Source of the DNA: Nakamurella deserti
GTDB lineage: Bacteria; Actinomycetota; Actinomycetes; Mycobacteriales; Nakamurellaceae
Length of the DNA stretch: 64,000 nucleotides
Direction of reading: 5' to 3'
Assembly: GCF_003260015.1 (NCBI RefSeq)
Contig: NZ_QCXS01000002.1
Location: 372,001 to 436,000, forward strand
Positions 16,120-25,546 of the stretch are shown one piece after another. A program made the translations under genes and the position numbers. Under the pieces are notes generated by a model. It was not told the DNA's origin, did no database searches, and saw nothing but the letters and a program-made list of their open reading frames with translations. How positions within the stretch are numbered: position 1 is the stretch's first letter; every line of letters starts with the position of its first letter.

Positions 16120-17622
16120 TTGACAGCATCACGAGCGCAGGTGTGGTTCCTCACCGGCAGCCAGGGCCTCTACGGCCCGGAGACCCTCGACCAGGTCGCC
16201 GCCCAGTCCCGCGAGATCGCCGAGACCCTCGACGCCGCCAAGGAGATCGACGCCGACGTGGTCTGGCGTCCGGTGCTCACCACCGCCGACGCGATCCGCC
16301 GCACGATGCTCGAGGCGAACTCCGGCGACGACTGTGTCGGTGTCGTCGCCTGGATGCACACGTTCTCGCCGGCGAAGATGTGGATCGCCGGGATCGACGC
16401 GCTGCGCAAGCCGCTGCTGCACCTGCACACGCAGGCGGGGGAGTCGCTGCCGTGGGCCGAGATCGACATGGACTTCATGAATCTCAACCAGGCCGCGCAC
16501 GGTGACCGCGAGTTCGGGTACATCCAGACCCGGCTCGGAGCGGCCCGCAAGACCGTGGCCGGGTACGCCGCCCATCCCGAGGTCCAGGCGTCGGTCGGCT
16601 CCTGGGTCCGCGCCGCCAAGGGGGCCGCGAAGATCCGCAGCCTGAAGCTCGCCCGCTTCGGCGACAACATGCGCGACGTGGCCGTCACCGAGGGCGACAA
16701 GGTCGAGGCGCAGCGCCGGTTCGGCGTCTCGGTGAACACCTACGGTGTCAACGACCTCGTCGAGATCGTCGACGCCGTCGGCGACGCCGAGGTGGACACC
16801 CTCGCGGCGACCTACGACGAGCAGTACGACGTGATGGCGTCGCTGCGGCCCGGCGGCGAGCAGCGGGAGTCGCTGCGGTACGCGGCACGCATCGAGCTCG
16901 GCATGCGGCAGTTCCTCACCGCCGGCGGCTTCGGCGCCTTCACCACCAACTTCGAGGACCTGGGTGGGCTCCGGCAGCTCCCGGGCATCGCCGTCCAGCG
17001 GCTGATGGCCGACGGCTACGGCTTCGGCGGCGAGGGTGACTGGAAGACCTCCGTCATGCTGGCCACCATCAAGGCCATGGGCGAGGGCCGCTCCGGCGGG
17101 ACGTCGTTCATGGAGGACTACACCTATCACCTGGTCCCCGGCGAGGAGAAGATCCTCGGCGCCCACATGCTCGAGGTCTGTCCCACCATCACCAGCTCCC
17201 GGCCCAAGGCCGAGATCCACCCGCTGGGCATCGGCGGCCGCCAGGATCCGGTCCGGTTGGTCTTCGACGCCGACCCGGGCGCCGCGGTCATCGTCGGCAT
17301 CGCCGACATGGGGGAGCGGTTCCGCCTCGTGCTCAACGCCGTGGACGTGGTCGCCCCGACCGAGCCGCTGCCGAAACTGCCGGTGGCGCGGGCGGTCTGG
17401 GAGCCGCAGCCGGACTTCCGGACCTCCACCCAGGCGTGGCTCACGGCCGGTGGCCCGCACCACACGGTGCTGTCCACCGCGGTCGGCGTCGAGGAGATCG
17501 ACGACTTCGCCGAGATGATGCGCACCGAGCTGCTGGTCATCGACAACGACACGACCATGCGCGGTTTCACCAAGGAGATCCGCTGGAACCAGGCGTACCA
17601 CCGACTGGCCCAGGGCTTCTGA
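16120..17622 (+). CDS. araA: L-arabinose isomerase
   Basis: This enzyme converts L-arabinose to L-ribulose. The open frame gives exactly 500 residues from TTG 16120, the same length as E. coli AraA, and AAGGA lies about 9 nt before the TTG. Landmarks are [16 protein letters not shown] at the N-terminus, [23 protein letters not shown] split around 105-130, and the metal and acid/base residues in [21 protein letters not shown] and [10 protein letters not shown]. These correspond to the Glu306, Glu333, His350 and His450 set of the family. It is third in araB-araD-araA and only 1 nt from the mutarotase gene. Confidence 0.95.
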   Translation: MTASRAQVWFLTGSQGLYGPETLDQVAAQSREIAETLDAAKEIDADVVWRPVLTTADAIRRTMLEANSGDDCVGVVAWMHTFSPAKMWIAGIDALRKPLLHLHTQAGESLPWAEIDMDFMNLNQAAHGDREFGYIQTRLGAARKTVAGYAAHPEVQASVGSWVRAAKGAAKIRSLKLARFGDNMRDVAVTEGDKVEAQRRFGVSVNTYGVNDLVEIVDAVGDAEVDTLAATYDEQYDVMASLRPGGEQRESLRYAARIELGMRQFLTAGGFGAFTTNFEDLGGLRQLPGIAVQRLMADGYGFGGEGDWKTSVMLATIKAMGEGRSGGTSFMEDYTYHLVPGEEKILGAHMLEVCPTITSSRPKAEIHPLGIGGRQDPVRLVFDADPGAAVIVGIADMGERFRLVLNAVDVVAPTEPLPKLPVARAVWEPQPDFRTSTQAWLTAGGPHHTVLSTAVGVEEIDDFAEMMRTELLVIDNDTTMRGFTKEIRWNQAYHRLAQGF

Positions 17623-17623
17623 G

Positions 17624-18532
17624 ATGACCGACCGTCCCGACGAATGGCGGCTGCACAGCGGCGGCTACGCCGCCGCGGTCACCGCCGTCGGCGCCACCCT
17701 GCGGTCGCTGACGCTGGACGGGCGGGACCTGGTGGTCCCGTTCCCGGCCGGCGCGGTGCGCCCGCTCTACCGCGGCGCCCATCCGGTGCCGTGGCCGAAC
17801 CGGATCGCCGACGGCCGGTACACCTTCCGCGGCGTCACCCACCAGGCGGCGCTCAACGAGGTGGACCGCGGTCATGCGCTGCACGGCCTGGCGCACTGGG
17901 TGCGGTGGGAGGCGACCGATGTCGCCGCCGACCGGCTGGTGCTGGTGCACGACCTGGTCGCCCAGGACGGCTACCCGTTCCCGTTGCGGCTGCAGATCAC
18001 CTTGGTGCTCGACGGCGACGGGCTGCACACCACGCTGGAGGCGAACAACACCGGCACCGGAGAGGCTCCCTACGGCTGCTGCCCGCATCCGTACCTGGTC
18101 GCCGGCGCCGGTCCGCTGGACAGCTGGGAGCTCACCGCGCCGGTGGCCCGCCGCCTCGAGGTGGACGAGCGGCTCGTCCCCACCGGACTCGTCGCCGTGG
18201 ACTCCGTGGACAACGACTTCCGCACGCCCGACGTCATCGGCGGCCGCGAGATCGACCACTGCTTCACCGATGTCACCTTCGACGACGGTGTCGCCGTGGT
18301 CCGGGTGGTCGACCCGGCCGCCGGGACGGGCGTCGAGCTGAGCTGGGGTGCCTGGGCGCCCTGGCTGCAGATCCACACCGGCGACCGCCCGGAGCCGGAG
18401 CACGACCGGGCCGGCCTGGCCGTCGAGCCGATGAACTGTCCGCCGGACGCGTTCAACCTGCCCGACGCCGAGGTGCCGGTGCTCGCCGCCGGCGCCACCC
18501 ACACCGCGAGCTGGTCGATCCGGGGGATCTGA
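17624..18532 (+). CDS. Aldose 1-epimerase (mutarotase) family protein
   Basis: This 302-residue GalM-like protein probably interconverts sugar anomers. Family landmarks are PWPNRIADGRYTFRG near 50, NEVDRGHALHGLAHW with the conserved histidine, PYGCCPHPYLVAGAG with the second catalytic histidine, and AVEPMNCPPDAFN with the catalytic glutamate. Its ATG lies 1 nt after the araA stop, so it is part of the arabinose operon and likely acts on arabinose. Direct evidence for the substrate is lacking. The following 240 nt up to the GH3 gene contain no second operator of the LacI type that I can see. Confidence 0.88.
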   Translation: MTDRPDEWRLHSGGYAAAVTAVGATLRSLTLDGRDLVVPFPAGAVRPLYRGAHPVPWPNRIADGRYTFRGVTHQAALNEVDRGHALHGLAHWVRWEATDVAADRLVLVHDLVAQDGYPFPLRLQITLVLDGDGLHTTLEANNTGTGEAPYGCCPHPYLVAGAGPLDSWELTAPVARRLEVDERLVPTGLVAVDSVDNDFRTPDVIGGREIDHCFTDVTFDDGVAVVRVVDPAAGTGVELSWGAWAPWLQIHTGDRPEPEHDRAGLAVEPMNCPPDAFNLPDAEVPVLAAGATHTASWSIRGI

Positions 18533-18772
18533 CCGCTCGTCGGACGCCGCCCACCCGGCGTCCCGCAGACCGTCGCCGGCGGGAGTTGACGGGGCTCCTG
18601 CCGGCGGCGCCTTCCCTGGCGCCCACCGGGCCGTTCGCCGGGCCGCGTGGCCGCGGCCGCGTTGCCGGGGCCGGTTCGCCGGGTCGGTTCGCCGCCCCCG
18701 GCGACACCGGGCAAGCTGGGTGCCGACCCCGACGGCGGACGGCCCTCGGGAACGATCCCGAAGGCGGCACCC

Positions 18773-21202
18773 ATGAACCCGACCGAGCCGGACACCACCG
18801 CACTGACCGACCTGGTGAGCCGGCTGGACCTGGCGTCGAAGGTCCGGCTGCTCACCGGGGCGACCGCGTTCACCCTGCCGCCCGAACCCCGGATCGGCCT
18901 CGGCGAGCTGCGGCTGTCCGACGGCCCGACCGGTGTCCGTGGCCTGAAGTTCGCCGGCGGCCGGGTCGTGTCGCTGTTCCCCAACGCCACCCTGCTCGCG
19001 TCCGCCTGGGACGTCGACGGCGCCTACGAGGTCGGCCGGCTGCTCGCCGAGGAGGCCCTCGTCCAGCAGATCCACGTCGTCCTCGGCCCCACCATCAACC
19101 TGCACCGCTCGCTGCTCGGCGGCCGGCTCTTCGAGGCCTACTCCGAGGACCCGCTGCTCACCGGGCATCTCGCCGCGGCCTACGTCCGCGGCATGCAGGA
19201 CGCCGGCGTCGCGGCGTGCCTGAAGCACCTGGTCGCCAACGAGTCCGAGACCGAGCGCAACACCGTGAACAGCGTCGTCGACGAGGCGACGCTGCGGGAG
19301 CTCTACCTGCTGCCGTTCGAGATCGCCGCCACCGACGCCCACGCCTGGACGATGATGGCCGGCTACAACGACGTCAACGGGGTCGCGGCGACCGAGCAGG
19401 TCCACGTCAACAGCGGGATCGTCAAGGGCGAGTGGGCCTGGGACGGCCTGCTGATGTCGGACTGGACGGCGACGAAGACCACCGCCGCGTCGGCCAACGG
19501 CGGCCAGGACCTGGTGATGCCGGGACCGGTCGGTCCGTGGGGCGACGCGCTCGTCGCCGCCGTGCAGGCCGGTGAGGTCGCCGAGACGACCGTCGACGAC
19601 CACGTCGTCCGGCTCCTCCGGTTGGCCGGCCGGGTCGGCGCGCTCGGTGACCTGCGGGAGTACCCGACCGATCTGCCCGCGCCCGATTCGGCCGTCCGCC
19701 GGCGACAGCTGCGCGACCTGGCGACCGCCGGCATGACGGTGCTGACCAACGAGGGCGTGCTCCCGCTGGCCGGATCGGGTGGCGTCGCCGTGATCGGCCG
19801 GCACGCCGTCGAGACCGCCGGGATGGGCGGCGGCTCCGCGCAGGTCAACGCGCCGTACCAGGTGAGCGTGGCCGACGGGTTGACCGCGCTGCTCGGGGAC
19901 CGGGTCACCGTGGTCGACGGCGTCGAGGTCCGCACCAAGGCCGTCGCCGCGCTGCCGGCGATGGTCACCGACCCGGAGAGCGGCCTGCCCGGGGTGGGGT
20001 TCACGCTGTACGACGCCGCCGGCACGGTGCTGGAACGGCGTTCCAGCCCGACGGCGACCACCGTCGTGGGCTTCGACGACGACTTCGAGGGCACCGTGGC
20101 CCGGATCCGGCTGCAGGCCCGCCTCACGTCCGACGGGCCGCTGGACATCGGCACCATCGGCGTCGGCGACTGGCGACTCCGGGTGGACGGCCGGACGTCG
20201 GACTGGACACTGGCGGTGGCGAACCCGGGACCCGGGGCGGAACTGCTCGACCCGCCCTCGCGGGCGACCCCGGTCGCGGTTCCGGCCGGGACCGAGGTGG
20301 AGGCCGTCCTCGAGGTTCCGGCGCTCGCCCCGGGGAGCCCGGCGCTGGCCGGCCTCATCGTGCGCCGGTCCGCCCGCGAGGTGGACACCGTGCTCGCGGA
20401 GGCCGCTGCGGCCGCGGCCGCCGCCGACGTCGCCGTGGTGGTCGTCGGTCTCACCGCCGAGCAGGAGACCGAGGCCGTCGACAAGTCCACCCTGGCCCTG
20501 CCCGGCCGCCAGGACGACCTGGTGCGGGCCGTCGCCGCGGCCGCGGCAAAGACCGTCGTGGTGATCAACGCGGCCACCCCGGTGCTGATGCCGTGGCTCG
20601 ACGAGGTCGACGCGGTGCTGGTGGTGGGGCTGCCCGGCCAGGAGGCGGGCCACGCGGTGGCGGCGGTGCTGACCGGGGCCGCCGAGCCGAGCGGCCGGCT
20701 GGTCACGACCTGGCCGGTCGCCGACGGGGCCACCCCGGCCTGGAACGTCACCCCGGTCGACGGCGCCGTCGTCTACGACGAGGGCACGTTCATCGGCTAC
20801 CGCGGACATCACGCCGGCCGCGCGCCGGCGCCCGCGTTCTGGTTCGGCCACGGGCTGGGCTACACCAGCTGGGACTACAGCGACGTCACCGCCCACGGTG
20901 ACCCAGCGGTGTCGACCACGGTGTCGGTGACGGTGCACAACACCGGCGACCGGGACGGCCGTGAGGTGGTGCAGCTGTACTTCGCACCCGCGGACCCGGC
21001 GCAGCCCGTCCGGCTGGTGGGCTGGACGCCGGTGACGGTGGCGGCCGGCGGGTCGGCGACGGTGACCGTCACCGGTGACCCGCGGATGTGGCGGCGCTGG
21101 GAGGGCGGCCCCGACGGCTCGTGGGCCACCCTGCCGTCCGCCGGTGAGCTGCTCCTGGCCCGCGGGCTGGGCGACATCCGTGAGCGGATCACGGTGGGCT
21201 GA
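18773..21202 (+). CDS. Glycoside hydrolase family 3, cytoplasmic
   Basis: This is an 809-residue family 3 glycosidase. The N-terminal barrel carries LSDGPTGVRG, LGPTINLHRSLLGGRLFEAYSEDP split over 104-126, KHLVANESETERN and the nucleophile motif LLMSDW (Asp230). An inserted PA14-like domain lies near 390-540. The second alpha/beta domain has VAVVVVGLTAEQETEAVDKSTL split over 555-575. The C-terminus is fibronectin-like (VSVTVHNTGDRDGREVVQLY). There is no signal peptide, so it should act on imported sugars. Beta-glucosidase, arabinosidase or xylosidase activity are all possible. Its place beside araBDA favours release of arabinose from a short glycoside. ATG 18773 was chosen, with AAGG upstream. 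Confidence 0.88.
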   Translation: MNPTEPDTTALTDLVSRLDLASKVRLLTGATAFTLPPEPRIGLGELRLSDGPTGVRGLKFAGGRVVSLFPNATLLASAWDVDGAYEVGRLLAEEALVQQIHVVLGPTINLHRSLLGGRLFEAYSEDPLLTGHLAAAYVRGMQDAGVAACLKHLVANESETERNTVNSVVDEATLRELYLLPFEIAATDAHAWTMMAGYNDVNGVAATEQVHVNSGIVKGEWAWDGLLMSDWTATKTTAASANGGQDLVMPGPVGPWGDALVAAVQAGEVAETTVDDHVVRLLRLAGRVGALGDLREYPTDLPAPDSAVRRRQLRDLATAGMTVLTNEGVLPLAGSGGVAVIGRHAVETAGMGGGSAQVNAPYQVSVADGLTALLGDRVTVVDGVEVRTKAVAALPAMVTDPESGLPGVGFTLYDAAGTVLERRSSPTATTVVGFDDDFEGTVARIRLQARLTSDGPLDIGTIGVGDWRLRVDGRTSDWTLAVANPGPGAELLDPPSRATPVAVPAGTEVEAVLEVPALAPGSPALAGLIVRRSAREVDTVLAEAAAAAAAADVAVVVVGLTAEQETEAVDKSTLALPGRQDDLVRAVAAAAAKTVVVINAATPVLMPWLDEVDAVLVVGLPGQEAGHAVAAVLTGAAEPSGRLVTTWPVADGATPAWNVTPVDGAVVYDEGTFIGYRGHHAGRAPAPAFWFGHGLGYTSWDYSDVTAHGDPAVSTTVSVTVHNTGDRDGREVVQLYFAPADPAQPVRLVGWTPVTVAAGGSATVTVTGDPRMWRRWEGGPDGSWATLPSAGELLLARGLGDIRERITVG

Positions 21203-21240
21203 GCCGGGTGTGACCGCGGTGTCCTCAGGGGGCGAGACCG

Positions 21241-22215
21241 TCAGTCGTAGAGCTGCGACTTGTCGAACCTGGGCTTCCGCGGCTTGCCCGTCCCGACCGT
21301 CCCGGGAGCGGCGGGCGCCCGGCCGGGCGGGCCGGCCGCCGACCCCGGGACCGCCGCGACGTCGGCGGCGTCCGCCGGGTCGGCGGTGGGGTCGGTCGGC
21401 GGACCGGGGGAGGCCGCTCCGGTGGTCTCGGGGTCGTCGCCGGGCGGGTCCGTGACCTCGCGGTAGGCGAAGAAGCCGGCGGCGAGCAGCGCCACCGCAC
21501 CGAACACCGCCCACTGCAGGGCGTAGGACAGGAACGGCCCGCCGTCGCGGTCGGGGACGCCGATCTCGTTCAGCACGCCGGGGGTGCCGTCGACGAGCTG
21601 CACGAAGCCCAACCGGGCGCCCGGCTCGTCACCGAGCAGCACCGCCGAGTCGATGCCGTAGACGTCGATGCGTCCGTCGACCTCCTGGCGGGGGCGGTTC
21701 GACGGATCGGGCTGGTCGGCGCTGACCCGGCCCGTGACGGTGATCTCACCGGACGGCACCGGGGCGGGCAGGTCGCCGGCCTTGAGGTCGTCGTTGGAGA
21801 CGTAGCCGCGGTCGATCAGCACGCGGGTGCCGTCGGTGAGCTTGAACGGCAGCACCACCTCCGAGGCGCTCGAGCCGTTCTGCTGGCGGAGGCGGACGTA
21901 CACCTGCTCGTCGGGGACGAACGACCCGGTCGCGGTGACCAACCGGAACTCGCTGCTCGCCGGCGGCTCCGCCCCGCTGACGAGCAGGTCCTGGACCGGC
22001 GCCGGCGGGGCCGCCAGCGCGGTCTCGATCTGGTCGTTGAGCGCCTCGCGCTCCTGGTGGCGGTGGTACTGCCACGGGGCGAGCACGAACCAGCACGCGC
22101 CCGCGAACACCGTCGCGAGGGCGACGACGGCGAGCCAGCCCGGCGTCAGGATGGCCCTGATCCCGGCGCGGCGGGGTGCCGGCGCCGGTGGGGTGGGGCG
22201 GGCGGTGAGGGTCAT
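21241..22215 (-). CDS. SURF1-family cytochrome oxidase assembly protein
   Basis: This 324-residue protein has the SURF1 topology. One helix lies near 28-48 (WLAVVALATVFAGACWFVLAPWQ), followed by an extracytoplasmic domain with ATGSFVPDEQVYVRLRQQNG, VLIDRGYVSNDD and ITVTGRV, and a second helix near 232-252 after PFLSYALQWAVFGA. SURF1 proteins help assemble the haem-copper oxidase, whose subunits are encoded at 37.7-44.5 kb. The C-terminal 70 residues are an unusual Pro/Ala/Asp-rich extension ending in RKPRFDKSQLYD. The ATG overlaps the upstream phosphatase stop by ATGA. Confidence 0.88.
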   Translation of the reverse strand: MTLTARPTPPAPAPRRAGIRAILTPGWLAVVALATVFAGACWFVLAPWQYHRHQEREALNDQIETALAAPPAPVQDLLVSGAEPPASSEFRLVTATGSFVPDEQVYVRLRQQNGSSASEVVLPFKLTDGTRVLIDRGYVSNDDLKAGDLPAPVPSGEITVTGRVSADQPDPSNRPRQEVDGRIDVYGIDSAVLLGDEPGARLGFVQLVDGTPGVLNEIGVPDRDGGPFLSYALQWAVFGAVALLAAGFFAYREVTDPPGDDPETTGAASPGPPTDPTADPADAADVAAVPGSAAGPPGRAPAAPGTVGTGKPRKPRFDKSQLYD

Positions 22216-22748
22216 CCGAGCCGCCGGCGGATCTCGGCGACGATGCCCGGTACCGCGGCCCGCACCATGGTCATTACCTGCACGTACTCCTCGTGAGGGC
22301 CGCCGTACGGATCGGGGATCTCGTCGGAGTCGGCGTCCGGGTCGAAACTGCGGAACAGCACGATCCGGCTCGACCCCACCGCCGCCGCCGGCGCCCGGCG
22401 ACCGCGCCCGGCCGGTCCGTCCAGACTGGTCAGAGCGGCCAGATGGGTGCGGTCGGCCGCCAGCAGCAGGTCCACGGTGGGCATCTCGTCCCGGGTGATC
22501 TGGTGGGCGATGTGGTCGGTGTCGAAGCCGGCGTCGGCGAGGACCCGCCGGGTGTTGGCGTGGGCCGGGCCGCCCGCGTGCCACGGCCCCGTACCGGCGC
22601 TCGTCACCCGGACCCGGTCCGCCAGACCGGCCTCCTCGACGGCGTGCCGCAGGATGACGGCCGCCATCGGCGACCGGCAGATGTTGCCGGTGCACACCAC
22701 GCTGACGTGGAACCGGTCGTCGGTCTCGTCACGTCTGGACTGTCGCAC
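22212..22748 (-). CDS. Low-molecular-weight protein tyrosine phosphatase
   Basis: This is a 178-residue phosphatase with the P-loop VCTGNICRSP near residues 17-26 (the C-x5-R-S active site). The catalytic aspartate lies in DEIPDPYGG near 155. Intermediate segments SAGTGPWHAGGPAHANTRRVL and HQITRDEMPTVDLLLAADR match mycobacterial PtpA-like proteins. It may act on phosphotyrosine proteins in the cytoplasm or be exported as in mycobacteria; neither can be decided here. GTG 22748 is the only start that precedes the P-loop at the right distance. A GGAGG lies almost against it, so initiation may be unusual. Confidence 0.88.
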   Translation of the reverse strand: MRQSRRDETDDRFHVSVVCTGNICRSPMAAVILRHAVEEAGLADRVRVTSAGTGPWHAGGPAHANTRRVLADAGFDTDHIAHQITRDEMPTVDLLLAADRTHLAALTSLDGPAGRGRRAPAAAVGSSRIVLFRSFDPDADSDEIPDPYGGPHEEYVQVMTMVRAAVPGIVAEIRRRLG

Positions 22749-22820
22749 CCCTCCATTGTGGCCGACCCCGGCACCGGCGGATCGTCGCCGCGACCGCGGG
22801 GCCACTGCCAGACTGGTCGG

Positions 22821-23642
22821 ATGCCCGATCCCCGCACCGTGACCCTGGCCGAGGTGCGCGCCACCCTCGACGCCGCCTACCCGCCCGCCCTGGCCGAGGA
22901 CTGGGACACCGGCATCGGGTTGACCTGCGGCGACCCCGCCCAGCCGGTCGGCACCGTCCTGCTGGCCGTCGACGTGGATCCGGTCACCGTCGACGAGGCC
23001 GTCGAGGTCGGGGCCGACCTGCTGCTCACCCACCACCCGCTGCTGTTCCGCCCGGTGCAGTCCGTGGCCGCCGACACGGCCAAGGGCCGCCTGATCCACC
23101 GGCTGATCCGGGGCGGGGTGGCGCACCTGGCCGCGCACACCAACGCCGACCGGGCCGCGGGCGGCGTCAACGACGCCCTGGCGGCCGCTCTCGGTCTCAC
23201 CGACACCCGCCCGGTCGCGCCCGCGGACGCCGACCCCGCCCTGGGGCTCGGCCGGATCGGCACCCTGGCCGCGCCGACGACGGCCCGGGCCTTCGCCGCC
23301 GCGATTGCGGCGGCCCTGCCGGCCACGGTCACCGGCGCGCGCCTGGCGGGTGACCCCGACCGGCGGATCCGGCGGGTGGCGGTCTGCGGCGGCTCCGGCG
23401 GGTCGCTGCTGTCCACCGTCTCCGGCGCCGGTGTCGACGCCTTCGTCACCTCCGACCTCGGGCACCACGTCGCCCAGGAGTACGTCTCCGGCGGTGACGA
23501 CCGGCCGGTGCTCGTCGACGTCGCCCACTGGGCCGGCGAATGGCCGTGGCTGCCGGTCGCCGCGGCGCTGCTCGAGCGCGAACTCGGCGTCCGCGCGGTG
23601 GTCTCGGAGCGGCGCACCGACCCCTGGACCGCGCGGGCCTGA
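22821..23642 (+). CDS. NIF3-like dinuclear metal protein (Rv2230c family)
   Basis: This 273-residue protein is of the NIF3/GTP cyclohydrolase I type 2-like family. The metal ligands are visible in LLLTHHPLLF, HTNADRAAGGVND and HWAGEWPWLP, with DLGHH between them. The biochemical role of the family is unresolved. The ATG at 22821 is 7 nt after CAGACT (22809-22814), consistent with a leaderless transcript. The next genes encode a zinc-ribbon protein and a histidine phosphatase, the same trio as Rv2230c-Rv2229c-Rv2228c in M. tuberculosis. Confidence 0.88.
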   Translation: MPDPRTVTLAEVRATLDAAYPPALAEDWDTGIGLTCGDPAQPVGTVLLAVDVDPVTVDEAVEVGADLLLTHHPLLFRPVQSVAADTAKGRLIHRLIRGGVAHLAAHTNADRAAGGVNDALAAALGLTDTRPVAPADADPALGLGRIGTLAAPTTARAFAAAIAAALPATVTGARLAGDPDRRIRRVAVCGGSGGSLLSTVSGAGVDAFVTSDLGHHVAQEYVSGGDDRPVLVDVAHWAGEWPWLPVAAALLERELGVRAVVSERRTDPWTARA

Positions 23643-23724
23643 CCGCCGGGGTGACGCGTCCGCGGCGGCCACGCGATAGGTTGACCCGCACAACTCGAGA
23701 AGATCTCCGCAAGAAGGTGGACAG

Positions 23725-24453
23725 GTGCCGCTCAAGCTCGATCCGTTCGTCCAACGCACGCTGCTCGACCTGGCGGCGACCGACCGGGTGATCAGCTCCG
23801 CCGAGCACCGCCGGTCGCACCTGCCCGCGCTCGCGGTGATCGCCGACGGCGAGGCCCGGGCGACCGTGGTCCGGCGGGCCGTCGTCGCCGCCGAGACCGA
23901 GGTCTCGGACCTGCAACGCGCGACCAACAAGCTCGACACCGAGGTGGAGCAGGTGCGGGCCCGGGCCCGCCGCGACGCCGACCGGCTGGCCTCGGGTTCG
24001 GCCAGCCCCAAGGAGCTGGAGAACCTGCAGCACGAGATCGAGTCCCTGAAGCGCCGTCAGGCCACCCTCGAGGACGCCGAGTTGGAGCTGATGGAGCAGC
24101 GGGAGGCCGCCGAGGGTGTGCTCGCCGCCGCCCGCCGCGACCTCGCCGCCATCGACGCCGAGACCGCCGAGGCGGTCGCCACCCGCGACGCGGCCTTCGC
24201 CGAGATCGACGCCGTGCTGGCCACCGAGCGCGAGAAGCGGGCCGCTCTGGTACCGCGCTTCCCCGACGACGTGCTCGCGCTGTACACCCGGGTCAAGGAC
24301 CAGGGCAGGGTGGCGGCCGGCGAGCTCCTCGGCGGCCGCTGCGGTGCCTGCCGGATGGAGATCGACCGGACCGCGTTGGGCGAGCTGAAGGCGGCGCCGG
24401 TCGACGCCGTCGTCCGGTGCCCGGAGTGCGGCGCCATCCTCGTCCGCGCCTGA
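23725..24453 (+). CDS. Coiled-coil zinc-ribbon protein (Rv2229c/CT398 family)
   Basis: This 242-residue protein starts with about 190 residues of long helices rich in Glu, Ala and Arg (coiled coil). It ends in a C4 zinc ribbon: GGRCGACRMEID near 208 and VRCPECGAIL near 232. Homologues (DUF164, CT398-like) pair with NIF3 proteins, and structural work on relatives suggests a scaffold or adaptor role. The function is not established. The start GTG at 23725 follows AAGGTGGACAG. A TAGGTT -10 at 23677-23682 suggests its own promoter with a leader of about 36 nt, in addition to any read-through. Confidence 0.88.
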   Translation: MPLKLDPFVQRTLLDLAATDRVISSAEHRRSHLPALAVIADGEARATVVRRAVVAAETEVSDLQRATNKLDTEVEQVRARARRDADRLASGSASPKELENLQHEIESLKRRQATLEDAELELMEQREAAEGVLAAARRDLAAIDAETAEAVATRDAAFAEIDAVLATEREKRAALVPRFPDDVLALYTRVKDQGRVAAGELLGGRCGACRMEIDRTALGELKAAPVDAVVRCPECGAILVRA

Positions 24454-24468
24454 CCGCGGCGTCCGCGG

Positions 24469-25128
24469 GTGAACCGACGATCGCGGGACCGGGCCGCCGG
24501 TGTCACGTCCGTGCTGATCGTGCGGCACGGTGAGACGACGTGGGGCGCCGCCGGGCGGTACGCCGGGCAGGTCGACGTCCCGCTGACCGACCTGGGGCGG
24601 CGGCAGTCCCGCCAGGTGGCCCGCCGGCTGGCCCCGCTGGCCGCGGACGTGGTCCTCACCTCACCGTTGGACCGCTGCCGGGCCACCGCCGAGGCGATCG
24701 CGGCGTCGGCGTCGGCACGGCGGGGCCCGCGGTGCGAGGTGCGCGTCGACGAGCGGTTGACCGACCAGTCGCTGGGCGAGTGGACGGGACGGTCGGAGAC
24801 CGAGATCGCCGGCCGCTGGCCCGCGGACTTCCGCCGGTGGCGCGACGACGTGCACGCCGCGCCGCCGGCGGGGGAGTCGTTGGCCGACCTGCGGGTCCGG
24901 TGCGTGGCCGCCACCGAGCAGGCGGTGGACGGGCACCGGGGGAAGTCGATCGTCGTGGTCTCCCACGCCGCGCCGATCCGGGCGCTGCTGACCTGGGCAC
25001 TGGGTACCCCCGTCGACGTCGCGTACCGGCTGCGGGTGGACAACGCGTCGGTGTCCGGGGTGCTGGTGGATCCGCAGGGGGCGACGACGGTGTGGACGAT
25101 CAACGAGACCGGCCACCTGCTCGGGTAG
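24469..25128 (+). CDS. Histidine phosphatase family protein (phosphatase half of Rv2228c)
   Basis: This 219-residue protein is a phosphoglycerate-mutase-like phosphatase. The phosphohistidine motif LIVRHGETTWG lies near 16-26, the second arginine in TSPLDRCRATAEAI, the acid residue in ERLTDQSLGEWTGR, and the second histidine in VVVSHAAPIRALL. In mycobacteria this domain is the C-terminal half of the bifunctional RNase HI/alpha-ribazole phosphatase Rv2228c. Here only about 10 residues precede the domain, so the RNase H half is absent. Its TAG stop lies inside the rnpB -10 element. The in vivo substrate is unknown. Confidence 0.88.
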   Translation: MNRRSRDRAAGVTSVLIVRHGETTWGAAGRYAGQVDVPLTDLGRRQSRQVARRLAPLAADVVLTSPLDRCRATAEAIAASASARRGPRCEVRVDERLTDQSLGEWTGRSETEIAGRWPADFRRWRDDVHAAPPAGESLADLRVRCVAATEQAVDGHRGKSIVVVSHAAPIRALLTWALGTPVDVAYRLRVDNASVSGVLVDPQGATTVWTINETGHLLG

Positions 25129-25131
25129 TGT
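25126..25131 (+). promoter_or_regulatory. -10 element of rnpB
   Basis: TAGTGT lies 7 nt upstream of the predicted RNase P RNA 5' end. Its first three bases are the stop codon of the histidine phosphatase gene. No clear -35 is visible. Confidence 0.6.
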
Positions 25132-25137
25132 CCACGC

Positions 25138-25546
25138 CGGACGAGTCGGCCGGGCAGTCGCGGCACCGCTTGCGGTGTCGAGGAAAGTCCGGGCTCCACA
25201 GGGCAGGGTGGTTGTCAACGGCAACCCGGGGTGACCCGCGGGACAGTGCCACAGAGAACAGACCGCCGGCCGGTGCTCGCGCACCGCGCCGGTAAGGGTG
25301 AAACGGTGGTGTAAGAGACCACCAGCGCGCCGGGTGACCGGCGCGGCTCGGTAAACCCCACCCGGAGCAAGGTCGAGAGCCGGTCGGAGACGGCCGGTGC
25401 GCAGGTGTTCGAGGGCGGCCCGCCCGAGCCTGCGGGTGGACCGCACGAGCGCACCGGTGACGGTGCGCCCAGATGGATGACTGCCGAACGGGAGGCCGCG
25501 AGGCGCCCGGGAACAGAACCCGGCTTACAGGTCGACTCGTCCCCCG
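25138..25546 (+). ncRNA. rnpB: RNase P RNA (type A)
   Basis: This is the catalytic RNA that trims tRNA 5' leaders. Conserved elements are visible in order: GAGGAAAGTCCGGGCTCCAC near 25180-25200, the ACAGAGAAC segment near 25250, AGGGTGAAACGG followed by GTAAGAGACCACCAG near 25295-25325, and AGATGGATGACTGCC near 25471-25485. The terminal helix P1 pairs GGACGAGTCG (25139-25148) with CGACTCGTCC (25533-25542), which fixes both ends to within a few bases. The protein frames drawn across this interval are spurious. Confidence 0.95.

Noticed and set aside
17567-21514. 1315-codon open frame on the minus strand
   Set aside because: It is the antisense shadow of the mutarotase and GH3 genes. Its product is low-complexity Arg/Gly/Asp-rich with no domain, an effect of the high GC content.
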